From Oscillospiraceae bacterium (lineage in GTDB: Bacteria > Bacillota > Clostridia > Oscillospirales > SIG627): a stretch of DNA of 64,000 bases. Below the pieces are notes generated by a model that made no database searches, was not told the origin of the DNA, and saw only the letters and a list, made by a program, of their open reading frames with translations. The position numbers were made by a program, and so were the translations under genes. The first letter of the stretch is position 1. Each line of letters begins with the position of its first letter. Of this stretch, positions 42,501 through 51,514 are shown piece by piece. The DNA lies in contig SVQW01000011.1 of the NCBI GenBank assembly GCA_015065085.1, positions 1-64,000 on the forward strand, in the 5' to 3' direction.

Positions 42501-45500
42501 CAACCTACGATGTTGAAACACTCACCGCAGCAAACAAGGTGACCGCACCTGCCGGTGTTGTAACCAAGGCGCAGGCTGAAGCGTACATTGAGGACTACCT
42601 CACCAACTTCGTATTTGCAACCAACCCCAACATGGACAAAGAAAATGCAGTATTTACCGCTCCTTCTTCTTCAGGTGCAGGCAGCTACGTGGTTAATGTA
42701 TGGTTTGGCGGCAGCAAGGATGAGGGATATATCGTTCCCGTTACTCTGACAATGGAACAGCTCCCCGAGCCTGTTATCATGTACACCGACTCTACCACCG
42801 TTATGAACACCTTCGGTGCAGATAACGCAAATCTCAAGCTGGAAGACGGTGTTGTTAAGATGACAACAAAGAAAGCCTCCAACGATGACGGCTTCTTCCT
42901 GCTTGCTAAGCTTCCCACCTCCATGCCTAACTTTAACGCAACCTCGCTTCCTTACCTCAAGATGAAATACACCATGAGCGGTGTCAGTGTGGATGCTAAC
43001 GGAAATCCCGTTAATTCTGCAAATGTTGCCGGACAGTTCTTCTTCTGGATGACTGACCCCAACAATTCCTCTATTGCCAACGCTCAGGTACCCTGCCTCG
43101 GCTTCAAGCCCTACGGCGGAAGCTTTGAGGACGGCGACACAATCGAGCTTATTATGAATGTAGGCTTTGTTGCAGCGGGCGACAAGGGCAAGGAAAACGG
43201 CTACTGGGTAAGAAATATCACCAAGGGCGAAACCGAATACACCGGTTACAAGTTCTCCAGTGCACGTTACGAGTATGAAAAGACCGGATACGAGAATGTA
43301 AAGAGAACAGATACCACCAGATATACTCAGATTCGTTTCAACCTTGCACGTCAGGCAAACCTCAACAGAAGTGCAGAGGTTTACTACGCAGGCTTCTTCC
43401 CCTCGCTTGATGAAGCTATGGCATTTGATTCAGATGCAGATACCACTGCAAGACTTAATGCCGCAGCAGATCAGATATCAGGTCTTTCCGCAGTAGCTCC
43501 CTGGGGTGATGTTGCTAAGGAAAGAACCGAAATCTCCGATGAAAAGGCAACTCTCAATAAGGACGGCACTGTTAACTTCGCAGGTCTTAAGACCCAGACC
43601 GTATTCGCAACCAACGGTCTTAAGAAGTGGATCAACAGCATGACAGGTGCCGAGGGTCCTGTTACCATCAACGGCTACACTCCCGCAACAACCACCGAAA
43701 AGGGTAACATAACCTTTGATATCATTCTTTCCAGCGGATATCAGACAAAAGAAGTTAATAACGTTACAATCAACTTTGCCGAGAAGCCCGATGATTACAT
43801 CATGTGGCGCTTCAACGACCCCGCAATACTTTCCAAGGTTTCTATCAACTCTCCCATCAAGAAGATTGAGAACAACGTACTTAAGATGGAAGAACCCAGC
43901 CCCAAGAATGCAGGCAATATGATTCTTGAAATTGAGGTCAGCGACTTCGGCACCGAGCCTTTCCACCTCATGGATTACTCCTACGTACTGATGAAGTATA
44001 AGCGTGACGGCGATATTTCTCCCGCGGCTTATAAGTTCACCAACGCGGAAGGCGTAACCGGCAACATCAGCAACATGGGCTGGGGCTGGCAATCCGGCGA
44101 CTGGTATTACACTCTGCTTGATACCACCGTACGTGACCTGTACACCCCCTGGTCCTACAACATGAACCTTACTACCGGCAAGCTCGTTGACATTCTGGCT
44201 ACCAAGGGCTACGGCATTCCCACTGCGGCGGCTATTTCCGGTACCGCAAATAAATTCAGCTTTGACTTCGGTACACGTAACTTCGCAAAGCGCAGTGCTG
44301 AAATCGAGTTTATCGCATTCTTCCCCTCAATGGCAGATGCAAGAAACTATGTTCAGAACATCGAAAAGCTTGAGGATGCAGTAAGCGATACCACCGCCGA
44401 GCTTAAGGGTTATACCGCAGATACCGTTTCCTACTATGACGGTAACACTGAGGCAGTGGCTGAAGCTAAGGCAAAGGCTATCATTGAAGATAAGGTTTCC
44501 GCAAAGGGCGTAAATGTAGCAATAACCAAAGTAAGCTACACCGCACCTGTTCAGGATACCACCGACGGAAGCTATGTATTCACCGCAAAGGTAACTCTTG
44601 ACGGCGAGGATGTTTACACCACCGACGAAATCACCCTTACCATAGGCAATGCGGTTGATAACGATACAATCGTATACAGATTTACCAACCCCGAATACAT
44701 CAAGACCATCGCAGGTGCAAAGGCTGAATATGACTACAAGTCTATGAAGCTTGCAGGCAACAGCTTCACCTTTGAAATGGGTGCAGATAAGCCCAACGTT
44801 TCCGAGGCATATGCTGTTATGGCGCTTGACGCAACCTACACAGGAAGCGTTACCGCACTTATCAACGGTACGGCAACCGTTACTGCAGATGAGAACGGTT
44901 ACTTTGACATCAGCGCAGTTACCGACGCAATCGATACTGTTGAGTTCACCTTCGAGGATGCAGATGCGCAGGTTGTTGCACTCGGCTTCTTCGCAGATGA
45001 TACCGCGGCTGATGCTTACAGCTTTGATGCAGCTCCCGCAGTATTTGCCACAGCAATGGCTAAGTTCAGCGGCACTCACAACTATGCACTTGCAGACAGT
45101 AAGACCATCTCCGATGCAAAGACATACAGCTACAAGACTTATGTTCCCGACAAGCTTTCCGGCACCGGTGTTGGATTTGCACAGCTTACCTATGACAACT
45201 ATGTTGCTTCCACCACCACCAAGGGCGGTTCTATCGATGTAACCGTTACTTTGGCTTACGGAGACATCACAGCTACCTACTACACAGATGTTACCTATAC
45301 TGCAAATCTGGCAATTGACCCCTATGATTCAGATCCCGTAACCACCAGCAAGGGACATCATTTCATGGGCTATGATACCATCACTGCTCAGAAAGCGTTC
45401 GCAAGCGTACCCCAGACCCTTGAGTTCAGCATCAAGGTCGCACAGGGTCAGCTCTCCGGCACAATGGAAATCGTAAAGAACGGTTCCACCATTGTTAAGC

Positions 45501-47383
45501 TGGTTGACGGCAAAATAACCATTGGTTCCTTGGTTGCTTCCGCGGCTCTTACCGCAGATACCTGGACACATGTTGCAATTACCGCAGACGGTAAGCTGTA
45601 TATCAACGGCGAGCTTGATAAGACCGGCACTGCAGTAAGCTTCTACACCGATGCACCTGTTATCGGTCAGAAGTTTGCAGGCGAGCTGTATGACGTACGC
45701 TTCTGGAGCGATATCCGCACCCCGGCTGAAATCAATACCAACAAGGCTACCCGCAACGATAGCGACGGTCTGCTTGCAAACTGGATGCTGAATGCGGCAA
45801 GCTATGAATATCTGACTCTGGAATACAAGGATGCATCTGCAAACAACAACACCGCAACCTTCAAGAGTACCGGTTGGTACAAGATGGAAGCCGGCATTCA
45901 GGGCGACTACACCATGTTCCACTTCGGTGATACTCAGAGCTACTTCGCAATTGATCCCCGTGACTATAACAGACTGCCCGAAGTATTCGAGTGGATTGCA
46001 GACAATAAGGATAAGTACAACATCGCACACGTTTCACTTATCGGTGACGCAACTCAGAACAGCACCGTATTTGAGTGGGATGTAATCCGCGAATCCTTCA
46101 AGCTTATTGAGGGCAAGATTCCTTACTTCATACCTCTGGGCAACCACGACTATCCGTCACCCTCCTCCGGTGTAGGTGCGGAAATCCGTGATACTACCAA
46201 CTACCGCAACGCATTCCCGTTTGATGAATATCTGGCGGCATACGGACCTGAGGGCGACAACACCTTTGGTGGTACCTTCAGAGGCGAAAAAGACCTTACC
46301 AACATGTACAGCCTTGTTAGCGCAGGCGGAGTTGATTACGTCTTATTCTCTCTGGAATACGGTCCTCGTGATGCAGTTCTTGACTGGGTAGGCGAAATTC
46401 TTACCAAGTACCCTGAAAGACAGGCAGTTATCTCTACTCACTGCTACTTCTCTACTGACGGTACACTCACCACATCTAACTCTACCACCAACAGAGAATT
46501 CAGCGACGGTAACGAGGGTATCGACATCTACGAAAAGATTGTTGCAAGATATCCCAATGTTCTGTTCGTAACCTGCGGACACTCTCAGGGTGATGACTCC
46601 AAGCAGCATCCTCACAACAGAGGAGATAACTACAAGGATTCTCCCACCGGAAACGATTTCGGAAGCTATGCTATCCAGATACTTTCCGACATTTCCGCAT
46701 ACGCAATGAACTACCCCGATGCAAGCCTGCCTTATGGCGCTGACGGCGGTTACGGCTCTAGCAAGGCTAACCTTGTTCAGTTTGGTGCAGATGAAGGTCT
46801 TGTATTCATCATGGCGTTCTCCAACGGCGGAAAAACTATGCACTCCTATGTATACTCTCCTCTCCACGACGCGTTCTTCCGCTCCGTAAACGAGCAGACT
46901 CACGAGGTTCCCGAAATCGAAGTTCAGCCTTCTCTCAATGTTGTAGGCACCGAGCTCAGAGAAGCCGAAACCGAGCTTCCCATGGGTATGCGCTTCAAGA
47001 TGACTCTTTCCAAGAGCTATGAGAACTTTGGTGAAAACAACAAGATTGAAGTTCAGGGCTACGGCATGGTGCTTGTACCCGCAGATGCTGTTGAAGAGGG
47101 CATGGAAGTGACTGAAGATATGTTCGACGGCACAGCCCTTGAAGAACTGGTACTGGTTGAAGAGTGCAGTGATGCCATGTACTACAACGACAAAAACAGA
47201 ACAGACTTTACCGTTGTTGTTCACAGCATTCCCACTCCCGAAACCGATAACGGTGTGGCATACTCCACAGAAATTCTTGCAAGAGCATACGTTGACTATA
47301 CCGTCAACGGCGGCGAGGTACAGAGACTGTACAGCTACAAGACTTTGACTTGCTCCATGAATGACCTTGTAAACGCAGACTGA
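39533..47383 (+). CDS. giant secreted multimodular protein with LamG and metallophosphoesterase domains (2616 aa)
   Basis: Paralog of the 2254-aa protein, longer by one Ig-like domain plus one A/B module pair (second Ig-like about 403-490, TATSYQWYSCDDAEG). AGGAAAGG precedes ATG 39533. Signal peptide 1-26, first Ig-like domain 28-110, then six module rounds. LamG-like domain about 1939-2120 (DTWTHVAITADGKLYINGEL). Phosphoesterase about 2124-2460 with FGDTQSYF, LIGDATQ, LGNHDYPSPSSG, STHCYF and VTCGHSQGDDS. C-terminal domain about 2468-2616 (LPMGMRFKMTLSK). Near both ends long stretches are base-for-base the same as the other giant while the middle has diverged, pointing to recombination. No wall-anchor motif. 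Confidence 0.85.
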   Translation: MKATKTLRVFLIVSLLALCLATVCFAAVSVNNPTSLVGPQVTLTATTDAANPTYQWYECEEDGTIIKSIDGATDKEYKPYVDVAGETYYKVVVNGTEEAVATVTGTMPTEPVVLRFNNAADLQYWTSADNKALTKYDGKDVFVHTLRSSGDGYSNFAASTVDDIYLQAYPYIVVSLHVDGATANSTDLYFNADRPESKKGGITFRAAGMDNTYFGDGFGKLLVDTKELKYYSYKPDGTVVSATGKSFAPPAGEAYLGRLVNGMRVDFINQAANAGKKCYIYYMGFFPTKQMALDYAGEMPYDDDAKDIFDAIEGISMPYGAASGKDAVEAYAEAQVNALTADVIEGIDAETVLTFKGGEYKPAADCRQTGTYTFTVALTIGDKPFRRTIVEKEFTMTLAAKPQTDVFLPDVSVTIGEPTTLTVEVKSGITATSYQWYSCDDAEGTNPQIMTGETNASYTVAASEETGVRYYKVVVNGDESLSCVAAVATEYPTEPVILKFNNAQALKCLGGSTFTLENISGTVAMKFTHKEGAKEDNITIGASYINDFYIQAYPYVVISASYPEHATNNLDMYMGTDAYSDSEKSYGFNTAYTGVTTTCGEGFHKTIIDTTDRDPSDGFNKAYKGKFTSLRFDFSNGVENGGKPVYVEYVGFFSSLEDAKAYAGEMPDDSAAQPIIDAIEAAEAEGDLSIAFCDAENETAAAAAALEMINAMTTEAVEELKADYSIVDFRIANAKYTRASPTGKGTYTLDAQVLVGNEPFKCSLVSTSVTMDLLEKPAPVVMKFDSQAQVDAAAPAAVEGTLTKSFVTEGDRGFMRIVASGKDKGEAQVNYTNFYSNTDKKFNFQDYPYMKISYRRNVPTSLKTNTGATTTETMMIYAQKDNSPSYKIGRAGTETAVWEQLIVDMREVGVENSIAYYADGAATPTSYGKLVAGGTASTWDKCVIGTDTTPIEIRLTRYGMEERTIDFEYIGFFASEDEAKMYPQALPENATYDVETLTAANKVTAPAGVVTKAQAEAYIEDYLTNFVFATNPNMDKENAVFTAPSSSGAGSYVVNVWFGGSKDEGYIVPVTLTMEQLPEPVIMYTDSTTVMNTFGADNANLKLEDGVVKMTTKKASNDDGFFLLAKLPTSMPNFNATSLPYLKMKYTMSGVSVDANGNPVNSANVAGQFFFWMTDPNNSSIANAQVPCLGFKPYGGSFEDGDTIELIMNVGFVAAGDKGKENGYWVRNITKGETEYTGYKFSSARYEYEKTGYENVKRTDTTRYTQIRFNLARQANLNRSAEVYYAGFFPSLDEAMAFDSDADTTARLNAAADQISGLSAVAPWGDVAKERTEISDEKATLNKDGTVNFAGLKTQTVFATNGLKKWINSMTGAEGPVTINGYTPATTTEKGNITFDIILSSGYQTKEVNNVTINFAEKPDDYIMWRFNDPAILSKVSINSPIKKIENNVLKMEEPSPKNAGNMILEIEVSDFGTEPFHLMDYSYVLMKYKRDGDISPAAYKFTNAEGVTGNISNMGWGWQSGDWYYTLLDTTVRDLYTPWSYNMNLTTGKLVDILATKGYGIPTAAAISGTANKFSFDFGTRNFAKRSAEIEFIAFFPSMADARNYVQNIEKLEDAVSDTTAELKGYTADTVSYYDGNTEAVAEAKAKAIIEDKVSAKGVNVAITKVSYTAPVQDTTDGSYVFTAKVTLDGEDVYTTDEITLTIGNAVDNDTIVYRFTNPEYIKTIAGAKAEYDYKSMKLAGNSFTFEMGADKPNVSEAYAVMALDATYTGSVTALINGTATVTADENGYFDISAVTDAIDTVEFTFEDADAQVVALGFFADDTAADAYSFDAAPAVFATAMAKFSGTHNYALADSKTISDAKTYSYKTYVPDKLSGTGVGFAQLTYDNYVASTTTKGGSIDVTVTLAYGDITATYYTDVTYTANLAIDPYDSDPVTTSKGHHFMGYDTITAQKAFASVPQTLEFSIKVAQGQLSGTMEIVKNGSTIVKLVDGKITIGSLVASAALTADTWTHVAITADGKLYINGELDKTGTAVSFYTDAPVIGQKFAGELYDVRFWSDIRTPAEINTNKATRNDSDGLLANWMLNAASYEYLTLEYKDASANNNTATFKSTGWYKMEAGIQGDYTMFHFGDTQSYFAIDPRDYNRLPEVFEWIADNKDKYNIAHVSLIGDATQNSTVFEWDVIRESFKLIEGKIPYFIPLGNHDYPSPSSGVGAEIRDTTNYRNAFPFDEYLAAYGPEGDNTFGGTFRGEKDLTNMYSLVSAGGVDYVLFSLEYGPRDAVLDWVGEILTKYPERQAVISTHCYFSTDGTLTTSNSTTNREFSDGNEGIDIYEKIVARYPNVLFVTCGHSQGDDSKQHPHNRGDNYKDSPTGNDFGSYAIQILSDISAYAMNYPDASLPYGADGGYGSSKANLVQFGADEGLVFIMAFSNGGKTMHSYVYSPLHDAFFRSVNEQTHEVPEIEVQPSLNVVGTELREAETELPMGMRFKMTLSKSYENFGENNKIEVQGYGMVLVPADAVEEGMEVTEDMFDGTALEELVLVEECSDAMYYNDKNRTDFTVVVHSIPTPETDNGVAYSTEILARAYVDYTVNGGEVQRLYSYKTLTCSMNDLVNAD

Positions 47384-47403
47384 TAAATAATGCACAATTG
47401 ATG

Positions 47404-47437
47404 CGAAAACAGCGGACTATGTCCGCTGTTTTCTTTT
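47404..47437 (+). terminator. terminator after the 2616-aa gene
   Basis: AAAACAGCGGAC and GTCCGCTGTTTT with an ATG-type loop and trailing T residues. Confidence 0.85.
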
Positions 47438-47447
47438 GTATGCAATA

Positions 47448-47477
47448 AAAAAGAGGTGCACCATGTGCACCTCTTTT
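47448..47477 (-). terminator. terminator of the three-gene paralog operon
   Basis: AAAAGAGGTGCAC and GTGCACCTCTTTT pair perfectly, 15 bp beyond the stop of the last minus-strand paralog. Confidence 0.88.
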
Positions 47478-47491
47478 GAACTCTATGATTT

Positions 47492-48745
47492 TTAGTCCAG
47501 TGTTACGAATACGCCTTCGCCGCAGGTCAGGTCGATGGTGTAAACACCGCGGTTGGGAGTAAGAACGGTGGGCTCTGCTTTGCGGTAGAGAGTCACTTTC
47601 TTTGCCTTGGTCTTGAACTTGACGGTTGCAGGCAGGTCGTCCCGGAATTCGGTCATGTTAACAATGGTGAACGCCTTGCCCTTGCCCTGTTTCTTTTCGA
47701 AGCAACCGAACAGCAAAGGCTCGTCGGATTTGATTTCGGTAAGAACGTCAAAATCCTTGTACTCGTTACTCATGCGCAGATAAGGCACTTTTTCGCTGTA
47801 ATTGTGGGTGAAAGCGCCCAGATTCTTGTACTGAACAAATACGTCGGAAAGGTTCTGCATTTCCCACAGAACGGGCTGTATTGCGTAATATGCATCGGTA
47901 GGCTCGTTGGTGTAGATGTGAACAAGAGAGGGGAATTCGGGCGAGCCGTTGTAGTTCCACAGAAGAATACCGTTGCATCCGAAGGACAGCACGCTGTAAC
48001 ACTGCCAGCGGTATTCAGCCTCGTTGGGAGTACGCTTACTGTAATTCCAACCATAGGTCTGAATGCAACACCAGAAATCACGTTCTCTGCGGCGTGCAAC
48101 CTCAGCCGCCTTGTTAATGGACTCGATGTAGTCCTTGTATGTGTTTTTTTCGCCGTACTGACCCCAGCTGAAGGGATAAATGTCGGTGGAAAGAACTCGG
48201 GATGTGAAGTGGTCACAGTAGCTGTCACAGTATTTGGTGAAAAGGTTGGGGTCAGAGTCGTAATACTCGATCTTGGCGGCATTTGCACCAAATTTGAACT
48301 GCGCGGCGTTGGCATACATGGGAAGCATGTTTATAAGTGAGGTATAGCCTGTTTTTTCCTCGAATTTGTTCATTATAGCACTCATCCAGGGGAAAGCATC
48401 GGTACCGGGCTCATCGTTGAAGAAACAGCCTGTAAATGAGGGGTGATGCTTGTAGGTTGCTATCATTGCCTCGGGATCGAATGCGTCTATCTGCTCCTGT
48501 GTCCAGGGCTTTTCGTAGTTGAGGTGCTTGTCTATGATGAAAGTTTCAACACCGTACTTGTCAGCCAGACTGAGTGTGGTTTCGCGTGTGGCACGGTTTT
48601 TAGTAGCATCGCCTGTGATAATGGTATCTATACCGCAATCAACCATATTTTTGAAATCGCGGTCATTACACATGGAAGTGGAGAAACGCCACATACCGAT
48701 TCTTATACGGTCGCGTGTGATGTACTCATGAGTGTACTTTTTCAT
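47492..48745 (-). CDS. putative cytosolic TIM-barrel glycosidase, paralog B1
   Basis: 417 aa from ATG 48745 (GGTGAAAATATC before it); a start six codons upstream has no site. No signal peptide. Barrel-like order as in paralogs A1/A2: FKNMVDCGIDTIITGDATKN, the acidic motif GCFFNDEPGTDAFPWMSAIM, STDIYPFSWGQYGEKN, FWCCIQTYGWNYSKRTPNEA, SFGCNGILLWNYNG, and a small closing beta domain (KAKKVTLYRKAEPTVL). It is the last gene of three tandem copies. Possible acid/base Glu in DEP. Hydrolase activity is inferred from fold and neighbours. Confidence 0.68.
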   Translation of the reverse strand: MKKYTHEYITRDRIRIGMWRFSTSMCNDRDFKNMVDCGIDTIITGDATKNRATRETTLSLADKYGVETFIIDKHLNYEKPWTQEQIDAFDPEAMIATYKHHPSFTGCFFNDEPGTDAFPWMSAIMNKFEEKTGYTSLINMLPMYANAAQFKFGANAAKIEYYDSDPNLFTKYCDSYCDHFTSRVLSTDIYPFSWGQYGEKNTYKDYIESINKAAEVARRRERDFWCCIQTYGWNYSKRTPNEAEYRWQCYSVLSFGCNGILLWNYNGSPEFPSLVHIYTNEPTDAYYAIQPVLWEMQNLSDVFVQYKNLGAFTHNYSEKVPYLRMSNEYKDFDVLTEIKSDEPLLFGCFEKKQGKGKAFTIVNMTEFRDDLPATVKFKTKAKKVTLYRKAEPTVLTPNRGVYTIDLTCGEGVFVTLD

Positions 48746-48773
48746 GATATTTTCACCTTTCAATACATAAAAT

Positions 48774-50036
48774 TTAATCCAGAGTTACAAATACACCTTC
48801 GCCCTGAGCCAGGTCGATGGAGTAAACACCGCGGTTTGCAGTGAGAACGGTAGGCTCTGCATTGCGGTAAACGGTAACCTTTTTAGCCTTGGATTTGAAT
48901 TTAACAACAGTGTCCTTGGGGGTCTGCCAGTCCACCATATTTACAACGGTAAATGCCTTACCGCGACCCTTTTCCTTTTCAAAGCAGCCTACCAGCAAAG
49001 GCTCATCACACTTAATATCGCTTATAACATCAAAATCGGTGTATTCCTTGGTCATTTTGAGGTAGGGGGTGTCATCGGTACAGTTAACGGTGAAAGCACC
49101 AAGATTCTTGTACTGAATGTACAAATCGGAAATATTGTGCATTTCCCACATAACGGGCTGAGCTGCATAATATGCATCTGTGGGACGGGTGGTGATGGGG
49201 TGTACCAAAGAGGGGAATTCATTCGAGCCGCGGTAGTTCCACAGGGTTATGCAGGTGCATCCGAAGGACAGCATGCAGTAGCACTGCCAGCGGTATTCCG
49301 CTTCGGTAGGAGTACGTTTTCCGGGTGTCCAGCCGTAGGTCTGGATACAGCACCAGAATTCCTTGCCGTAGTTGCGTGCGGAGCGTGCAACCTGATTTAT
49401 CGCTTCGATATAGTCTCTGTAAGTCGTTTTTTCGCCGTACTGACCCCAATTGAGAGGGTAAATGTCGGAGGAAATGTAGAAGGTATCATACTGCTTGCAG
49501 TATTCGTCGTTGTAATTCTGGAATATTTCGGGGTCGGAATCATAGTACTCGATAGCCGCCTGACTTGCACCGTATTTGAGCTGAGCGGCGTTGGCGTACT
49601 TGGGGAGAAGATTGATATAACCCGTTCTTCCGGTCTGCTCCTGATACTTCTTGGTTATTTGAGCAACCCAGGGGAAGTCCTCGGTGCCGTGCTCATCAAT
49701 GATGTAGTTACCTGCAAAGGAGGGATGATGAGCATAGGTGGAAACCATTTTTGCAAAATCAAATTTTGCAATTTTTTCTTCGCTCCATTTTTCGCCCTTG
49801 CCGCCGTCGCCGATACTGAAATCGTTTACATAAACCTCAACACCCAATTCGTCCGCAATTCTCAGTGTAGTCTCGCGTGTGGCACGATTCATGGTAGCAT
49901 TGCCGTGGAAAATGGTGTCAACGCCCAGATCAACCATTTCCTTCATGCACTTTTCATTTGCAAAAACTGTATCAAAGTCCCATATACCCACTCTGATACG
50001 TTTTCTTGTGATGTACTCATGAGTGTACTTTTTCAT
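48774..50036 (-). CDS. putative cytosolic TIM-barrel glycosidase, paralog B2
   Basis: 420 aa from ATG 50036, with the same leader as B1. The acidic motif is NYIIDEHGTEDFPWVAQITK, with His in place of the Pro of DEP while the Glu is kept. Other motifs: SSDIYPLNWGQYGEKTTYRD, FWCCIQTYGWTPGKRTPTEA, SFGCTCITLWNYRGSNEFPS. It is almost identical to B3 over most of its length, down to long runs of identical bases, so the copy is recent or maintained by gene conversion. Confidence 0.68.
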   Translation of the reverse strand: MKKYTHEYITRKRIRVGIWDFDTVFANEKCMKEMVDLGVDTIFHGNATMNRATRETTLRIADELGVEVYVNDFSIGDGGKGEKWSEEKIAKFDFAKMVSTYAHHPSFAGNYIIDEHGTEDFPWVAQITKKYQEQTGRTGYINLLPKYANAAQLKYGASQAAIEYYDSDPEIFQNYNDEYCKQYDTFYISSDIYPLNWGQYGEKTTYRDYIEAINQVARSARNYGKEFWCCIQTYGWTPGKRTPTEAEYRWQCYCMLSFGCTCITLWNYRGSNEFPSLVHPITTRPTDAYYAAQPVMWEMHNISDLYIQYKNLGAFTVNCTDDTPYLKMTKEYTDFDVISDIKCDEPLLVGCFEKEKGRGKAFTVVNMVDWQTPKDTVVKFKSKAKKVTVYRNAEPTVLTANRGVYSIDLAQGEGVFVTLD

Positions 50037-50063
50037 GATATTTTCACCTTTCAATATATAAAA

Positions 50064-51326
50064 TTAATCCAGAGTTACAAATACGCCTTCGCCCTGAGCC
50101 AGATCGATGGAGTAAACACCGCGGTTTGCAGTGAGAACGGTAGGCTCTGCATTGCGGTAAACGGTAACCTTTTTAGCCTTGGATTTGAATTTAACAACAG
50201 TGTCCTTGGGGTTCTGCCAGTCCACCATATTTACGACGGTGAATGCCTTACCGCGACCCTTTTCCTTTTCAAAACAGCCTACCAGCAAAGGCTCATCGCA
50301 CTTAATATCGCTTATAACATCAAAATCAGTGTATTCCTTGGTCATTTTGAGGTAGGGGGTGTCATCGGTACAGTTAACGGTGAAAGCACCCAGATTCTTG
50401 TACTGAATGTACAGGTCGGAAAGATTGCGCATTTCCCACATAACGGGCTGAGCCGCATAATATGCATCTGTGGGACGGGTGGTGATGGGGTGTACCAGAC
50501 CGGGGCAGCTTTCATTACCGCGGTAGTTGTATAAGCCCAGAGAAGTACATCCGAAGGACAGCATACAGTAGCACTGCCAACGATATTCCGCTTCGGTGGG
50601 GGTACGCTTGCCTTCGCAGTATCCGTGTGCCTGAATACAGCACCAGAATTCCTTGCCGTAGTTGCGTGCGGAGCGTGCAACCTGATTTATAGCTTCGATG
50701 TAATCTCTGTATGTAACCTTTTCACCGTATTCGCCCCAGTTGAGAGGGTAAATGTCGGAGGAAATGTAGAAGGTGTCATACTGCTTGCAGTATTCGTCGT
50801 TGTAATTCTGGAATATTTCGGGGTCGGAATCATAGTACTCGATAGCCGCCTGGTTTGCGCCGTATTTGAGCTGAGCGGCGTTGGCGTACTTGGGGAGAAG
50901 ATTGATATAACCTGTTCTTCCGGTCTGCTCCTGATATTTCTTTGTGATTTGGGCAACCCAGGGGAAGTCCTCGGTGCCGTGCTCGTCGATGATGTAGTTA
51001 CCTGCGAAGGAGGGGTGGTGTTCGTAGGTGGAAATCATTTTTTTGAAATCAAAATTTGCTATTTTTTCTTCACTCCACTTTTCACCCTTGCCGCCGTCGC
51101 CGATGCTGAAGTCATTGACAAAAACCTCAACACCCAATTCGTCCGCCAGTGAAAGAGTAGTCTCGCGAGTGGCACGGTTCATGGTAGCCTTGCCGTAGAA
51201 TATGGCGTCTACACCCAAGTCAACCAGCTCCTGCATGCACTTTCTGTTGGCAAAGGCAGTGTCAAAACACCATATGCCGATTCTGATGCGCTTTCTTGTG
51301 ATGTATTCGTGCGTGAGTTTTTTCAT
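50064..51326 (-). CDS. putative cytosolic TIM-barrel glycosidase, paralog B3
   Basis: 420 aa, first gene of the operon, with AAGGAG before ATG 51326. Acidic motif NYIIDEHGTEDFPWVAQITK. Compared with B2, the differences cluster in the middle: FWCCIQAHGYCEGKRTPTEA and TSLGLYNYRGNESCPGLVHP replace the B2 loops. These loops would flank the barrel mouth in this fold, so substrate choice may have shifted. No signal peptide or transmembrane segment. Confidence 0.68.
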   Translation of the reverse strand: MKKLTHEYITRKRIRIGIWCFDTAFANRKCMQELVDLGVDAIFYGKATMNRATRETTLSLADELGVEVFVNDFSIGDGGKGEKWSEEKIANFDFKKMISTYEHHPSFAGNYIIDEHGTEDFPWVAQITKKYQEQTGRTGYINLLPKYANAAQLKYGANQAAIEYYDSDPEIFQNYNDEYCKQYDTFYISSDIYPLNWGEYGEKVTYRDYIEAINQVARSARNYGKEFWCCIQAHGYCEGKRTPTEAEYRWQCYCMLSFGCTSLGLYNYRGNESCPGLVHPITTRPTDAYYAAQPVMWEMRNLSDLYIQYKNLGAFTVNCTDDTPYLKMTKEYTDFDVISDIKCDEPLLVGCFEKEKGRGKAFTVVNMVDWQNPKDTVVKFKSKAKKVTVYRNAEPTVLTANRGVYSIDLAQGEGVFVTLD

Positions 51327-51378
51327 GTTTTTCTCCTTATATAATAAATAATAATGTAAAAATGAAAGAGTTTATTTA

Positions 51379-51406
51379 ATTATACCAAAGTTTATGATAA
51401 AGTCAA
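51379..51406 (-). promoter_or_regulatory. promoter of the B3-B2-B1 operon
   Basis: Minus-strand TTGACT, 16-bp spacer, TATAAT. Intergenic gaps within the operon are under 40 bp, and no terminator is seen between the copies. Confidence 0.78.
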
Positions 51407-51455
51407 GTGTTTTTAGGAAAAAAGTCGTATTTTTGAAAGTAAAATCCGATTTCTA

Positions 51456-51484
51456 TTGACATATTGCGAAAATATTGATATAAT
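51456..51484 (+). promoter_or_regulatory. promoter of the lipoprotein gene
   Basis: TTGACA, 17-bp spacer, TATAAT. Confidence 0.85.
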
Positions 51485-51514
51485 TAATCATAATACAAAA
51501 AAGGAGTTACATTT

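Noticed and set aside
28158..47395. long frames on the minus strand opposite the giant genes, for example 32787-34364 and 46343-47395
   Set aside because: They are complements of strongly coding, signal-peptide-bearing genes with good ribosome sites; their proteins look like Cys/Val-rich noise.
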